Origin: Paucibacter sp. KCTC 42545 | GTDB taxonomy: Bacteria > Pseudomonadota > Gammaproteobacteria > Burkholderiales > Burkholderiaceae_C | Assembly: GCF_001477625.1 (NCBI RefSeq) | Contig: NZ_CP013692.1 | Coordinates: 2,108,001 to 2,172,000 of the forward strand | Direction of reading: 5' to 3' | Length of the DNA: 64,000 nucleotides | Part shown: one piece after another, positions 1 to 8,992 of the stretch | Layout: each line of letters begins with the position of its first letter | How positions within the stretch are numbered: position 1 is the first letter of the stretch | The notes under the pieces: model-generated | What the model was told of the DNA's origin: nothing | Seen by the model: the letters and a program-made list of their open reading frames with translations, nothing else | Databases searched by the model: none | Position numbers and translations under genes: made by a program

Positions 1-571
1 CCACGATCTGATCCAACATGCCGCTGGGGAAGGCGGACAGGCCGATATTGTTGACGTGCACACCGAAGGGATGGCCTTCCTTGTTGAGCACGCGGGAAAA
101 CGCTTCCAGCCCGCTCTTGGTGGCCGCGTAGACGGAGTCGCCCACCACGCAGAGCTTGGGCGCCATGGACAGGATGTTGACGATCTGGCCGCGCTTGGCG
201 CCGACCATTTTGCGAAACACCGTCTTGCTGGCCAGGATCGGCGCCTTCAGGTTCACATCAATCATGCCGGCGATGTCGCTGGCTTTCATGATGCCCAGAG
301 GCAAGGAGGTCAGGATGGCAGCGTTATTGATCAGCACATCGATCTGCGGCATTGAGCGGCAGATCTGCTGAAAGGTCGACACGGTTGCCGCCTCGTCGGC
401 CAAATCACAGGCATGAAAGTGCACCGAGGAGCTTGCTGCCGCCAAGGCATCAAAAGCCTCCGAGGACTTGCGGGCCACGGCGATGACGGTGTTCTCCGCC
501 GCCCAATGCTGCGCTAGCGCCAACCCCAGGCCGCGCGTCGCGCCGGTGATCAGAATCGTTTTATGCCGCAT
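1..571 (-). CDS. Short-chain dehydrogenase/reductase (SDR), 3' end outside window
   Basis: NAD(P)-dependent SDR; about 190 residues are visible and the C-terminus lies beyond base 1. Reading from ATG at 571, the protein has the Rossmann TGATRGLG motif near residue 9, the NNAA motif, an ILS segment carrying the catalytic Ser, and YAATK (Tyr and Lys of the YxxxK motif). It starts 11 bases before the end of the upstream acyl carrier protein gene, so it is probably translated with the ACP/ligase cassette. In that setting it may reduce a keto group on an ACP-bound or sugar substrate. The substrate is unknown; the fold and catalytic residues are clear. Confidence 0.85.
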   Translation of the reverse strand, partial: MRHKTILITGATRGLGLALAQHWAAENTVIAVARKSSEAFDALAAASSSVHFHACDLADEAATVSTFQQICRSMPQIDVLINNAAILTSLPLGIMKASDIAGMIDVNLKAPILASKTVFRKMVGAKRGQIVNILSMAPKLCVVGDSVYAATKSGLEAFSRVLNKEGHPFGVHVNNIGLSAFPSGMLDQIV

Positions 572-866
572 TCGCTGAGTTCGACTTCGCGATGGCCAGG
601 GCGGCCAGGGTGCTGGCATTCCTGAACGGTGTCTTGCCTTCGGTGATGATGGCGTCTTCGTCGATCACCTGCACTTCCTTGCCGGTGCGCTCAAAAATGA
701 ACTCTTCCACCTTGATGATTAGGCCCACCAGGGCCAGCGAGTCGATGATGCTACCGCTGCCAAAGAGCACGGTTTCGCGGTCCACGGGGCCGGCATCGAT
801 TTCGTTCTCTTCGCAAATTACCTTCAGCTCGGCCAGGATCACGTCGATCAGTTCGGCTTCATTCAT
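561..866 (-). CDS. Acyl carrier protein (first of two in the cassette)
   Basis: Small acidic four-helix carrier protein of about 101 residues. The DSLAL motif puts the 4'-phosphopantetheine Ser near residue 43, so it should carry an acyl chain as a thioester. An ATG at 875 overlaps the stop of the upstream acyltransferase gene (ATGA), and a second ATG at 866 sits 9 bases after AGAGG; 866 is chosen but 875 is possible. A much longer in-frame extension to 1031 is antisense to nothing informative and reads through the upstream gene, so it is not used. Likely partner proteins are the adenylate-forming ligase and the AAC(3)-fold acyltransferase next to it. Confidence 0.85.
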   Translation of the reverse strand: MNEAELIDVILAELKVICEENEIDAGPVDRETVLFGSGSIIDSLALVGLIIKVEEFIFERTGKEVQVIDEDAIITEGKTPFRNASTLAALAIAKSNSANAA

Positions 867-871
867 GCTGT

Positions 872-1648
872 TCATCCTCTTTCTTTGATGTTCTTGATAG
901 CGCAATAGTAGGGCTGGTCCTGCAGCTCGCTTAAGAAGCACGCATGCGCAGGCTTGATGTCCATGGCGAAAATATTCGCCCCGGCCAGATTCTGCTGGCG
1001 CACCAGGCCTTGGCTGACGAAAAGGTCCCAAACCGGGGCCCAGTCGTTGTCGTATTCATACGCATCCGTGATCTCACGGACGTACATGCGGAAGTTATCC
1101 GGCTGCGCCTGCCCCTGGGCGTCCAGAACTTGGCCCGGAAACTCCTTGTAGAAGCGATAGGGCACGGCTGCGACTTCTTCGGTGTGATGCAAAAAGGTGG
1201 CCCCGCCCACAAACTCGGTACCCAGCGCCAGATTGACCGCCTCCATCTCGACCAGTTGCTCAAAAGGCGAGCCCGGGCCAAAGGAGGACAGATGCTTGCA
1301 ACAGGCAAAGGCCTGCGCCTGCGGCCCGCTGACGCTCAGGGAGTGAAAGGGATGCAGCGTGCGCAGCACGCCGGGCCGCTTGCGGAAGTACTCGGTCAAT
1401 GCGCCAGTCTCGGCGGGCGTTGTACGGCTGTCCCAGACCCGGCTGGCGCCATAGGCAAATGTGAAGGCCGGCATCAGCAGCGTGGTCTGTTCGCCTAGCA
1501 CCTCGTTCAGGACTCGCATCACGCCGGGCAAGCCACCTTCGATCAGCCCAAAGGTCAGCAGAGAGCTGTGCACGATGACGACATGGTTGCGCGGCAAGCC
1601 CAGGCGCGCAAGTCCAGCACCCAGATCATCCAACGAGGTGCGTTTCAT
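872..1648 (-). CDS. AAC(3)-fold N-acyltransferase (Antibiotic_NAT family)
   Basis: A 258-residue protein of the aminoglycoside 3-N-acetyltransferase family. Visible family marks are the N-terminal VIVHSSLLTFG strand, the LHPFHS segment with the conserved His and Ser, and FGPGSPFE. The family moves an acyl group from CoA (or another carrier) to an amine of a sugar. Its start overlaps the ligase stop and its stop overlaps the next ACP start, so it belongs to a biosynthetic cassette. The inferred role is to acylate an amino sugar with the group made by the cassette, rather than to confer drug resistance. The actual donor and acceptor cannot be read from sequence. Confidence 0.8.
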   Translation of the reverse strand: MKRTSLDDLGAGLARLGLPRNHVVIVHSSLLTFGLIEGGLPGVMRVLNEVLGEQTTLLMPAFTFAYGASRVWDSRTTPAETGALTEYFRKRPGVLRTLHPFHSLSVSGPQAQAFACCKHLSSFGPGSPFEQLVEMEAVNLALGTEFVGGATFLHHTEEVAAVPYRFYKEFPGQVLDAQGQAQPDNFRMYVREITDAYEYDNDWAPVWDLFVSQGLVRQQNLAGANIFAMDIKPAHACFLSELQDQPYYCAIKNIKERG

Positions 1649-3015
1649 GGACTGCGCACCTTCTTGAACCGGTCGTTGACGAAGTTTTCCCAGTTGAAGA
1701 TGAACTGGCTGGGCACCTTGAACTTTTCCATGCGAGCCAGGCAGTGGCGCTTGATCAAGCGCTCGGCCTCGGCCTTTTCAAGCGTGCCGTTTTGCAGGAT
1801 GTAGGCCACCACGATCTGGCCCAGCATGGGGTGCTTCTTGGCCTTGACGAAGACATCGTCGACAAAGGGCAACTCGTGGATGCAGTTCTCCACCTCGCTG
1901 GGGTAGACCTTGAGCCCACCCACATTGATGATGTCGGTCTGGCGACCCAGAATCATCAGGTACTCACCATCGGTCTCCACCAGATCATTGGTGCAGAACC
2001 ACTCATGGCTGTTCTCCTCCAGCTTCAGACCCTGCTCGGTGAACAGCACCTTGCCCAGCAAATTGGACTGAGTCTTGATCCAGAGAATATGGTCCTCAAC
2101 CTTGGACTGCACGCCGGCATCGATGAATTTGAACCACAGCGTGTCGTTGGAGCGCGACTTGATCTGCAGCACGCCGGTTTCCGACAAGCCATAGGTCTGC
2201 TTGAACACACAGCCCGGCAGCACCTCGTTCATCTTCTTGAGCACGGCCTCGCTCATCACCTCGGTGCCATAACTGACCACTTGCAGTGAAGACAAGTCGT
2301 AGCTGGCATAGGCACGCGACATCAGCAGTTGGGACAAAAAGCTGGGCGTGGTTGGCAGCAACTGGCAGCGGTACTTTTGCACCGCCTGGCAGACGATGTC
2401 CACCTGACGCTCCGCCACATTGACCGCCGTGCCGCCACGGAAGAGCAGGAACAACACCGTGTTGATGCCGCCCATATGGTCGAAGAGCAGGAAGCAGATG
2501 GAGCTGAGCGGCTCCTTCTTGTCCAGATAGCGATAGCACAGCGAATCGATGTTGTGCACGATAGCCTTGGGCACGCCGGTGCTGCCCGAGGTGAAGACAA
2601 TCAGGCCGCCGGTGTCGCCAGGCAGGATGCTGCGCCAGTCCGAGCTAGCCTGAGCGCCCTTCGTTTCTTGGGCGGCAGCCGGCTGTATCGCCGCCTCGGC
2701 CGGCGCATAGGTGTCGATCAGAAAATCAACACCCAACTGCTCCACATACTTGCCCAGCTTGGCATGCGCCTCGCGCGTCAGCGGCACGACCGTGGCCTTG
2801 CGGAAAAACAAGGCCAGCATGCAGGCCAGCGCGGCAAAAGAGAACTCACCAATCAAGGCCACCACATGGCCAGGGCCGATGTTCGCTGCGGCCAAACGCG
2901 CTTCTTCAGCGCGCACCGCATCGGCCAGCATGCGATAGCTGTACTCCCGCCCGTCCGAGACGATGGCTATGCGCTCGGCGTTTTCTTCCATCCGCTCGCG
3001 CAGGACTTCAAACAC
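1645..3015 (-). CDS. Adenylate-forming acyl-CoA/acyl-ACP ligase (ANL superfamily)
   Basis: A 456-residue AMP-dependent synthetase, somewhat short for the family. The core motifs are present: FTSGSTGVPKA (A3 phosphate-binding loop, near residue 155), YGLSETG (A5), the TNDL Asp and GRQTDIINVGGLKVYP at the hinge before the C-terminal lid. It would activate a carboxylic acid with ATP and pass it to CoA or to the phosphopantetheine arm of one of the two neighbouring ACPs. It overlaps the methyltransferase gene by 8 bases upstream and the acyltransferase by 4 bases downstream. Substrate specificity cannot be predicted from the motifs alone. Confidence 0.88.
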   Translation of the reverse strand: MFEVLRERMEENAERIAIVSDGREYSYRMLADAVRAEEARLAAANIGPGHVVALIGEFSFAALACMLALFFRKATVVPLTREAHAKLGKYVEQLGVDFLIDTYAPAEAAIQPAAAQETKGAQASSDWRSILPGDTGGLIVFTSGSTGVPKAIVHNIDSLCYRYLDKKEPLSSICFLLFDHMGGINTVLFLLFRGGTAVNVAERQVDIVCQAVQKYRCQLLPTTPSFLSQLLMSRAYASYDLSSLQVVSYGTEVMSEAVLKKMNEVLPGCVFKQTYGLSETGVLQIKSRSNDTLWFKFIDAGVQSKVEDHILWIKTQSNLLGKVLFTEQGLKLEENSHEWFCTNDLVETDGEYLMILGRQTDIINVGGLKVYPSEVENCIHELPFVDDVFVKAKKHPMLGQIVVAYILQNGTLEKAEAERLIKRHCLARMEKFKVPSQFIFNWENFVNDRFKKVRSP

Positions 3016-3997
3016 GGGCGGCTCCTAGGGGCGCGGCTGGGGTCTTCTTGCACAGCGCCGCGTAATTCACCTCGACCTTGAGTTCCTTCCACTGCTCACG
3101 CGGGAACTTGTCTTCCACCGGCAGGATCTTCTCTGCCACGATGGTCAGGCCAGCCTCGGCGATCTGGGCCTGCATGGCCTCGACCGAGTCGTACAAAAAG
3201 ATGTGATCCACAGAGGGCGCGTTGGCGCAGGTGGTCAGGAAGACATGGCCTTCATCGCCGATCAAGCCGGCAATCGTGCGCATCATGGCCAGCGGGTCTT
3301 CCAGATGCTCCAGCACCTCATTGATCACGACCAAATCGTAGGCATTGGCGCCACTGAATTCGCAGACATCTTTCTGGTGAAAGCTAACGGCATGCCCCGG
3401 CGCAAACTGCTGCACCACTTTTTGGCTCAGGGCCAGTGAAATCGCGCTGATGTCCACCACATCGAAGTGGGCCGACTTAAAGCAGCGCAGAGACTCGACC
3501 AGATGCAGGCCATGGCCGGGTCCGATCTCCAGATAGCTGTTCACCGGTTTGCTGGCTTCCAGGCGGGCGATGGTGTCGATGAAGAAATCAAACAAGCCGT
3601 AATGATTGCGCCACAGGAATTGCGAGATAGCCAGGCCGTAGACCATGGCCTCCATCTCCGATTCCGAGTGATAGACGCGCTGAGCCACCTCGGCAAACGA
3701 GGTCGAGCTGTAGCGTCCGGTCTTGCGGAACTTGATCTGCTCCAGCAGCATGTCTTTGCAGAGCTTGGTGTAGCAGTCCGCCACCTTCTCGACAGGAATC
3801 GCGTGCGCTTGCAGCAGGCGGCCGAAGTTCTCCGAGAAGCTGGCCACGCGCGCATGGAAAAGCGGATCGGCATTGGCCATCACGCCGGCAATCATCTTCT
3901 TCTGCAACGGGTTTTTCTGACCGATGGCCTGAATGATCTGATGAAAGACCGACTCCGTTTGCGTGTCGGCTGGTGCTGCGCTGAGGGCGATGCTCAT
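3008..3997 (-). CDS. Class I SAM-dependent methyltransferase
   Basis: A 329-residue protein. A helical N-terminal region of about 130 residues precedes a Rossmann methyltransferase fold with the SAM-binding motif YLEIGPGHGLHL near residue 155, then VVDIS and VVINEVLEHLEDP (motifs II and III). It probably O-, C- or N-methylates an intermediate of the ACP-linked pathway or the finished sugar. The gene is 47 bases downstream of the second ACP gene and overlaps the ligase gene. The N-terminal extension is not one I recognise. Confidence 0.82.
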   Translation of the reverse strand: MSIALSAAPADTQTESVFHQIIQAIGQKNPLQKKMIAGVMANADPLFHARVASFSENFGRLLQAHAIPVEKVADCYTKLCKDMLLEQIKFRKTGRYSSTSFAEVAQRVYHSESEMEAMVYGLAISQFLWRNHYGLFDFFIDTIARLEASKPVNSYLEIGPGHGLHLVESLRCFKSAHFDVVDISAISLALSQKVVQQFAPGHAVSFHQKDVCEFSGANAYDLVVINEVLEHLEDPLAMMRTIAGLIGDEGHVFLTTCANAPSVDHIFLYDSVEAMQAQIAEAGLTIVAEKILPVEDKFPREQWKELKVEVNYAALCKKTPAAPLGAARV

Positions 3998-4044
3998 GGG
4001 TCGGGCTCTCCGGTTCAGAGGTCAGGCTGGGCTGGGCTGGAAGC

Positions 4045-4293
4045 TCAAGCCGGCAGCTTCTCGCGCAGATAGGAGCGGATCAACTCAAAGCTGATCAATT
4101 CCACGGCCTCATCGTCTTTGAACTCGATGCCGAACTCTTCTTCCAAAGCCACCACCAAATGCATGTGATTGACCGAGTCCCAGCCCTCCACGTTGTCAAC
4201 GCTGGAGGCCGCGGTGATCAGGCTCTTGTCGATGTCGAAGACACTGGCCAGCAAATCGGTCAGCTTCTCGTCCAATCCCTTGTTTGTGCTCAT
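4045..4293 (-). CDS. Acyl carrier protein (second of two)
   Basis: An 82-residue acyl carrier protein with GWDSVNH, placing the phosphopantetheine Ser at residue 40. It follows the FkbH-like gene by 5 bases. FkbH proteins characteristically load a three-carbon glyceryl unit onto a partner ACP encoded next to them, so this ACP is the likely acceptor. The protein differs strongly from the other ACP in the cassette, which suggests two separate loading steps or two acyl units. Confidence 0.88.
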   Translation of the reverse strand: MSTNKGLDEKLTDLLASVFDIDKSLITAASSVDNVEGWDSVNHMHLVVALEEEFGIEFKDDEAVELISFELIRSYLREKLPA

Positions 4294-4298
4294 CTTGT

Positions 4299-6077
4299 TT
4301 ACTTTGCTATGAGTTGAATATGGCGAGGCTGCGCGTAGCTGAGCGCATCGAGCCGGGCATGGCAGCGCTGGCGGCCATCGGCCTCCTGCTCAACCTGGAA
4401 ACCCAGCTCGGCCCAGAAGGTCGCGGCCAATTGGTTTTTGCTACTCGGGACGAATTCAGCGCGGACATTGTCCACGCCGAAAACTTCCCTCGCCTGCTCA
4501 GCGCAGGCATGGAAAAAGAACTGCTCAAGCTCGCGCTTGATCACCCGGCAGCTCATCAAAAAGGTGTCCACAAAAGCGCCACCCTCGCCGTCCAAATGCA
4601 GGATGCAGACGTGGGTGATGCCCAGTTCGCCGAACTTATCGCGCACCTGCATATGGAAGACCAGATGCTGGTCCGAGGCAACGAAGGCCTCGATCTCCTG
4701 CACGGTGTAACGCACGGTGCGCAGATTGAATTGATTGGTCTTTTGCGTCAGCTGGGCGATGCGCGCGATGTGCTCGGCTTGGCCGGGGCGGTTCAGCACC
4801 AGCTCGACACGCGTATCCAGTGATTGCAAAAAGGCGGCGATGTCTTGAAAGCCCGCGGCACTCTCGGCCCGGTTGTCATTGTCTCGGTACTGCTGCAGCT
4901 TGGCGCCGTCTTCGGTCGTGCGGTGGGGGATGAAAAACAAGTCCTCGGCCTGCCAGATGCGCTCGAACTGGCTGGGGTCTGCGGGCGCTTGAATCACATC
5001 CAGCTCGGGCAGGCTTTGCTCCACCAGGGCACATTCCACCGAGCTGTCATCGATGAATACGAAGTTGTTCAAGCCAAGCTGCAAGGTCTTGGCGATGTCG
5101 GCAATGTTCTCCGCCTTGTTCTTCCAGTTGGCGCGGATGCAGACAAAGTGTTCCTTCTTCAGCAGGCTGTGCGGATGACGCTCGAACACCTCCAGGGCAT
5201 CCGCTTCATTGTTCTTGCTGCAAATGGCCAAGAGTACGCCGCGGGCGTGCAAGCCGAGCAAATAGGCCTGGAACTGGTGATAGGCCACGCCGGGGAATTT
5301 GCTGGCGTCGAGCGCGATGCCGTCCAGGCCGTCCTCGCCGATCACCCCGCCCCAGAGCGTGTTGTCGCAATCGAGGATCACGCACTTCTTCGCCCGGCCG
5401 TAATGCGCGGCGACGATGGTCGCCATCTCACGCGCCAACCAGGACCACATCGGCGATTTGTAAGGCGCTTTGCTGGAATGCCAGAGCTTGCTGTCATGCA
5501 CCTCGCTCGCACCAAGCAGGCCCACCAGGCGATTGACATCGACCAGAAAGAACTGGCTCGCATGCTCACGCACATAGGCCGCCAGCGCTGTGTTGAGGGC
5601 GCGCACCTTGGCCTCCAGGCTCGGCGCACCGCGCGAGTCAGGCAGCAAAGGCAGGGCAAAGTCGGTCACGATCACCGGCGCCTTGATGCGGGCACGGGCC
5701 AAGTCCAGCAACTGAATCAGCGCCTCGGCCTCACGCGCCTCGTCCCAGGTATTGGCCAGAAAGTCCTTGATCAGGATGCGCAGATCCAGGCTGAGCACAA
5801 CGAAGTCGGGCTTGCTGCGGTGCAGGGACGAATCCTCGTCCAGCAAAGTCTGCGCCACCACATTGAAGTCGCTGAATGTGATCTCAGGACGCAGCTTTTG
5901 CTTGAGCAAGTGGTACGACAGGAAAAGCTCAATCCCGTTCAGCGTGTAGTTGGACAGGCAATACACCCGCGGCGCGGGCGCGGCCCAGTCTTCACGCCGC
6001 CATTGGTTGACGGCCTTTTGCACCGCCACACGCTTTTGCTCCTCGGGCGGGAAGGCATCAAATGCGGCGAGCCTCAT
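4299..6077 (-). CDS. FkbH-like HAD-superfamily protein
   Basis: About 592 residues. The HAD phosphatase signature ILDCDNTLWGGVIGEDG is near residues 234-250, with the nucleophile Asp at about 236. A domain of about 230 residues precedes it and a GNAT-like C-terminal part (LTQKTNQFNLRT) follows, which is the usual FkbH layout. FkbH-type enzymes take 1,3-bisphosphoglycerate, dephosphorylate it and load glyceryl on an ACP, for example on the way to methoxymalonyl-ACP. ATG at 6077 shares one base with the previous stop (TGATG), so this start is preferred over an upstream extension to 6365 that only overlaps the preceding gene. Confidence 0.88.
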   Translation of the reverse strand: MRLAAFDAFPPEEQKRVAVQKAVNQWRREDWAAPAPRVYCLSNYTLNGIELFLSYHLLKQKLRPEITFSDFNVVAQTLLDEDSSLHRSKPDFVVLSLDLRILIKDFLANTWDEAREAEALIQLLDLARARIKAPVIVTDFALPLLPDSRGAPSLEAKVRALNTALAAYVREHASQFFLVDVNRLVGLLGASEVHDSKLWHSSKAPYKSPMWSWLAREMATIVAAHYGRAKKCVILDCDNTLWGGVIGEDGLDGIALDASKFPGVAYHQFQAYLLGLHARGVLLAICSKNNEADALEVFERHPHSLLKKEHFVCIRANWKNKAENIADIAKTLQLGLNNFVFIDDSSVECALVEQSLPELDVIQAPADPSQFERIWQAEDLFFIPHRTTEDGAKLQQYRDNDNRAESAAGFQDIAAFLQSLDTRVELVLNRPGQAEHIARIAQLTQKTNQFNLRTVRYTVQEIEAFVASDQHLVFHMQVRDKFGELGITHVCILHLDGEGGAFVDTFLMSCRVIKRELEQFFFHACAEQAREVFGVDNVRAEFVPSSKNQLAATFWAELGFQVEQEADGRQRCHARLDALSYAQPRHIQLIAK

Positions 6078-7267
6078 CAGCAAACGCCCCCGTTCACATG
6101 CAGCACCTGCCCGGTCATATGCGCGGCGCCCGGGCCGGCGAGAAAGGCCACCGTGCTGGCGATGTCCGCGGGGCGTGCAAGACGACCCAGCGGCGTCTTC
6201 ATCTTCAGCAGCATGCGCTGGCGCTCGGGCATGTCTTGGGTCATCTCGGTCTCGGTCATGCCCGGTGCGACGGTATTGATCCGTACGCCCCGGCTGCCCA
6301 GGGGCCCAGCCAGATTTTTGGTGAGCAGATGGACGCAGCCCTTGCCCAGGTTGTAGCCCAACCATTTGGCCGGCGGTTCGTATTCGGCTACGACGCTGCC
6401 AATATTGACGATGGCGCCGCCCCCATGGGCTTCAAACAAGGGCAAGGCCGCCTTGATGGTGCAGAACATGGCACGGGTATGCGGCAGGAACTGGGCCTCG
6501 AAGGCCGCCAGATCCAACTCGAAAATATCGCGCTCCTCGATCGCGGGCGAGGCATTGTTGACCAGCAGATCCAGGCCTTGATGGCGCAGCTTGATCTCCG
6601 AGAACATGCGCTCCACCGCCACCGGGTCAAACACATCGCCGCGCAGCAGTTCGCCGCCGCCGCCAAGCACCTTGACCTGTTCCAGCAAGGCCTCAGCCTT
6701 GGCCTGTGAACGCTGGTAATTGATGTAGACGAAATAGCCTTGACGGCCCAATTCCAGCGCGATCTCGGCGCCGATGCCGCGTGAAGCGCCCGTGACAAGC
6801 GCGATCTTTTGAGCAGGCTTGGCGGCCACGGCAGGCTCCGCCGCTTGGCGCTCCTCCGGCCACTTGACCACCGACTCACCGCGTATCACGCTGCGATTGA
6901 GGTGGTTTCTGATGTCGATGGCAATCGTCAACAAGCGATTGCCCAGATGAATCTTTTTGATTTCGGCGGCAATCTCGATGCGGTCTCCCACCCGCACCGG
7001 GGCCAGGAATTCCAGCTTTTGCGAGACCCACAAAGCGCCAACACCCGGCAGATGCTTACCGATCACGGTGGAGATGAAGGAGGCCGTCAACATGCCATGC
7101 GCCACCGGTGAACCCACCTGAGTCTGCGCGGCAAACTCGGCATCCACATGCATGGGGTTGTCGTCCCCGGTCAGGTCGACAAAGCGATCGACATCGCGTT
7201 GCGAGATCTCGTGCGAGAACACAACCGACTGCCCGACTTGAAAACTTTGGATATCCGCTAATGCCAT
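6077..7267 (-). CDS. MaoC-like hydratase fused to FabG-like ketoreductase
   Basis: A 396-residue two-domain protein. Residues 1 to about 140 form a MaoC/R-specific hydratase hot-dog domain (DLTGDDNPMH and SPVAHGML, with the catalytic Asp and His). Residues 150-396 form a classic SDR of the FabG type: TGASRGIG, NNAS, Ser in NIGSVV and YNLGK. Together the halves could interconvert 2-enoyl, 3-hydroxy and 3-keto acyl thioesters. It is the first gene of the acyl cassette, about 200 bases after the outer-membrane channel gene, and is coupled to the FkbH gene by a one-base overlap. A MaoC-KR fusion without a ketosynthase nearby is unusual. Confidence 0.85.
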   Translation of the reverse strand: MALADIQSFQVGQSVVFSHEISQRDVDRFVDLTGDDNPMHVDAEFAAQTQVGSPVAHGMLTASFISTVIGKHLPGVGALWVSQKLEFLAPVRVGDRIEIAAEIKKIHLGNRLLTIAIDIRNHLNRSVIRGESVVKWPEERQAAEPAVAAKPAQKIALVTGASRGIGAEIALELGRQGYFVYINYQRSQAKAEALLEQVKVLGGGGELLRGDVFDPVAVERMFSEIKLRHQGLDLLVNNASPAIEERDIFELDLAAFEAQFLPHTRAMFCTIKAALPLFEAHGGGAIVNIGSVVAEYEPPAKWLGYNLGKGCVHLLTKNLAGPLGSRGVRINTVAPGMTETEMTQDMPERQRMLLKMKTPLGRLARPADIASTVAFLAGPGAAHMTGQVLHVNGGVC

Positions 7268-7474
7268 GAATCGCCTTCGATAGTGGGGTCAAGCCAACTC
7301 GCTTTGCCTACAGCGATAGCGCTGTTGCGCAACTGCCTAGCTAGAAGCGCGAGCTCACAGCCGCCAAACAACCCGCGGCCATGATACTGGCGCTTGCCCC
7401 GCGCTCTTGCGTCTCTGAGCGCATGAAAGCCCCGGCTATTTATTCGATGGCCGGCGCCTTGAAATACCGCTTGC

Positions 7475-8836
7475 TCAGCGCAGAACCGCCAGTACACCGG
7501 GGCCTAGGGACCACATATTCAGCACACCTTGCTGCACCTCAGAAAGTGCAGAGATATGGGCCACGCGCAGCGAGTAATAGTCCGACTCGGCCCCCATCAC
7601 ATCGAAGAGCGAGCGCCGCCCCATCTGCTGCCACTGCACCATGGTTGCGCTGCGCAGTCGCTCGCTGGCACGCAGAATTTCAACGATGCGGCGGGCACGC
7701 TCCAGCGCCGCCCCCGCATTGAGGTGCAACTCCTGCAACTGGAAATTGCGCACGGTCATGGCATCTTGCAACTGCAGTTTGCTGGCGTCGGCGCGGCGCT
7801 GGGCCGCCAGCTTGGAAGCGTCAAGGCCTGGCGCATAGATCGGCATGGTCACAGTCACGCCGGCGCTCCACTCGCCCGCCCGCGTCCCGGTCGAAGTACC
7901 GGTGCCGTTCGCCGCCATGCCCAGGCTGACCTGCGGCTTGCTTTGCGCCGCCACGACCGAGGCATAACGTTCCTGTGCACGCGAAGAAGCCTCCAATTGC
8001 TTCACATCGGAGGACTGAAGCGCAGCCTCTTGCAAGCCTGGCAAGTCAGGCAATTGATTCAGCAATGAGGCATAGCTGGCACTGGCCGGCAGGGCATCGC
8101 CCACCAAGCGCTTGAGCCGAACCTCCACCACGCGCAAATCAGAGCGAGTCTGTTCCATCGACAGCTCGGCCGTCATCTGGCTCTTTTGGGCCTGAGTCAG
8201 CTCGCTGGCGCGGCCCTTATCGGCCTTGACCACGGACTCCAGCGCATCGACCAGACAGGCCATGCGCTTGGTGTACTGACGGTAAACCTGGGCTTGCAGC
8301 AACAAACGGCCACGATCCAGGGAGTAACTCACCACCTGCGCGGCTAGCTGTTGCTCGCTGCTGATCAGGCCTTGCCGGGCCGCTTCGGCCAGCTGCAAGC
8401 GCCAGGCAGCGGTCTGAGCAATGCGGCCAGCATCCCAGAGCGGCATGCTCAGATTCAAACCCGCTTGGGCCTGCCCCTGGTTCTGGCGCACACCCCCAAC
8501 CTGTTGGCCAGCACCGCTGGTCGAAGCCTGGGCCTGCACCACGGGCAGGCGAGCCGCTGCCGCCTCTTCCCAATCATTTCTTGCGGCTTGGGCCAGCAAA
8601 TTGGCGGCACCGAGTTGCTGGCTGCGAGCCAAGGCCAGATCGATCATCTCCAACAGCTGACCACGGGGGTCGGCACTGCCGAAACCAGGCAGCGCATCTT
8701 TGCCTTCAATCGCTGTGCGCTCCTCTTCGTTACAGCGCAGCTGCGCTTGCACCGACAAGGTCGACAAAGCCAACGTACTGCCGATGAGCAGGCCCAGGAC
8801 AGGACGAGGCAAGACGTTGAAAAAAAGGCTGTTCAT
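7475..8836 (-). CDS. TolC/LapE-family outer-membrane channel of type I secretion
   Basis: About 453 residues beginning with a Sec signal peptide (hydrophobic stretch LGLLIGSTLALSTLSVQA, cleavage expected around residue 30). The rest is the alpha-helical, Ala/Gln-rich repeat structure of outer-membrane efflux proteins. With the HlyD-like adaptor and the ABC exporter immediately upstream it makes a complete type I secretion system. ATG 8836 is preferred to the TTG at 8845. The downstream acyl cassette begins about 200 bases later on the same strand. Confidence 0.85.
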   Translation of the reverse strand: MNSLFFNVLPRPVLGLLIGSTLALSTLSVQAQLRCNEEERTAIEGKDALPGFGSADPRGQLLEMIDLALARSQQLGAANLLAQAARNDWEEAAAARLPVVQAQASTSGAGQQVGGVRQNQGQAQAGLNLSMPLWDAGRIAQTAAWRLQLAEAARQGLISSEQQLAAQVVSYSLDRGRLLLQAQVYRQYTKRMACLVDALESVVKADKGRASELTQAQKSQMTAELSMEQTRSDLRVVEVRLKRLVGDALPASASYASLLNQLPDLPGLQEAALQSSDVKQLEASSRAQERYASVVAAQSKPQVSLGMAANGTGTSTGTRAGEWSAGVTVTMPIYAPGLDASKLAAQRRADASKLQLQDAMTVRNFQLQELHLNAGAALERARRIVEILRASERLRSATMVQWQQMGRRSLFDVMGAESDYYSLRVAHISALSEVQQGVLNMWSLGPGVLAVLR

Positions 8837-8992
8837 GGTCGGCAATCAGGCTCGGAAAGACACCTATTCACTAGACCACACAAGCCCCGGAGGTGAAGGC
8901 CGGAGTTGCCACCCGGCGACCCCGCAATTTGAAGGCCAGGCCCGCTGGCGCCTCACACAGTCAATGCATCGCTAGGCGCGAGCAGCGCATTT

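Noticed and set aside
872..1648. Call as an aminoglycoside resistance gene
   Set aside because: Family resemblance is real, but overlap with ACP and ligase genes points to a biosynthetic role; no resistance claim is supported.
5950..6365. N-terminal extension of the FkbH-like gene to 6365
   Set aside because: It lies wholly in another frame of the MaoC-ketoreductase gene, is Arg/Pro/Gly-rich without family similarity, and the TGATG-coupled ATG 6077 fits better.
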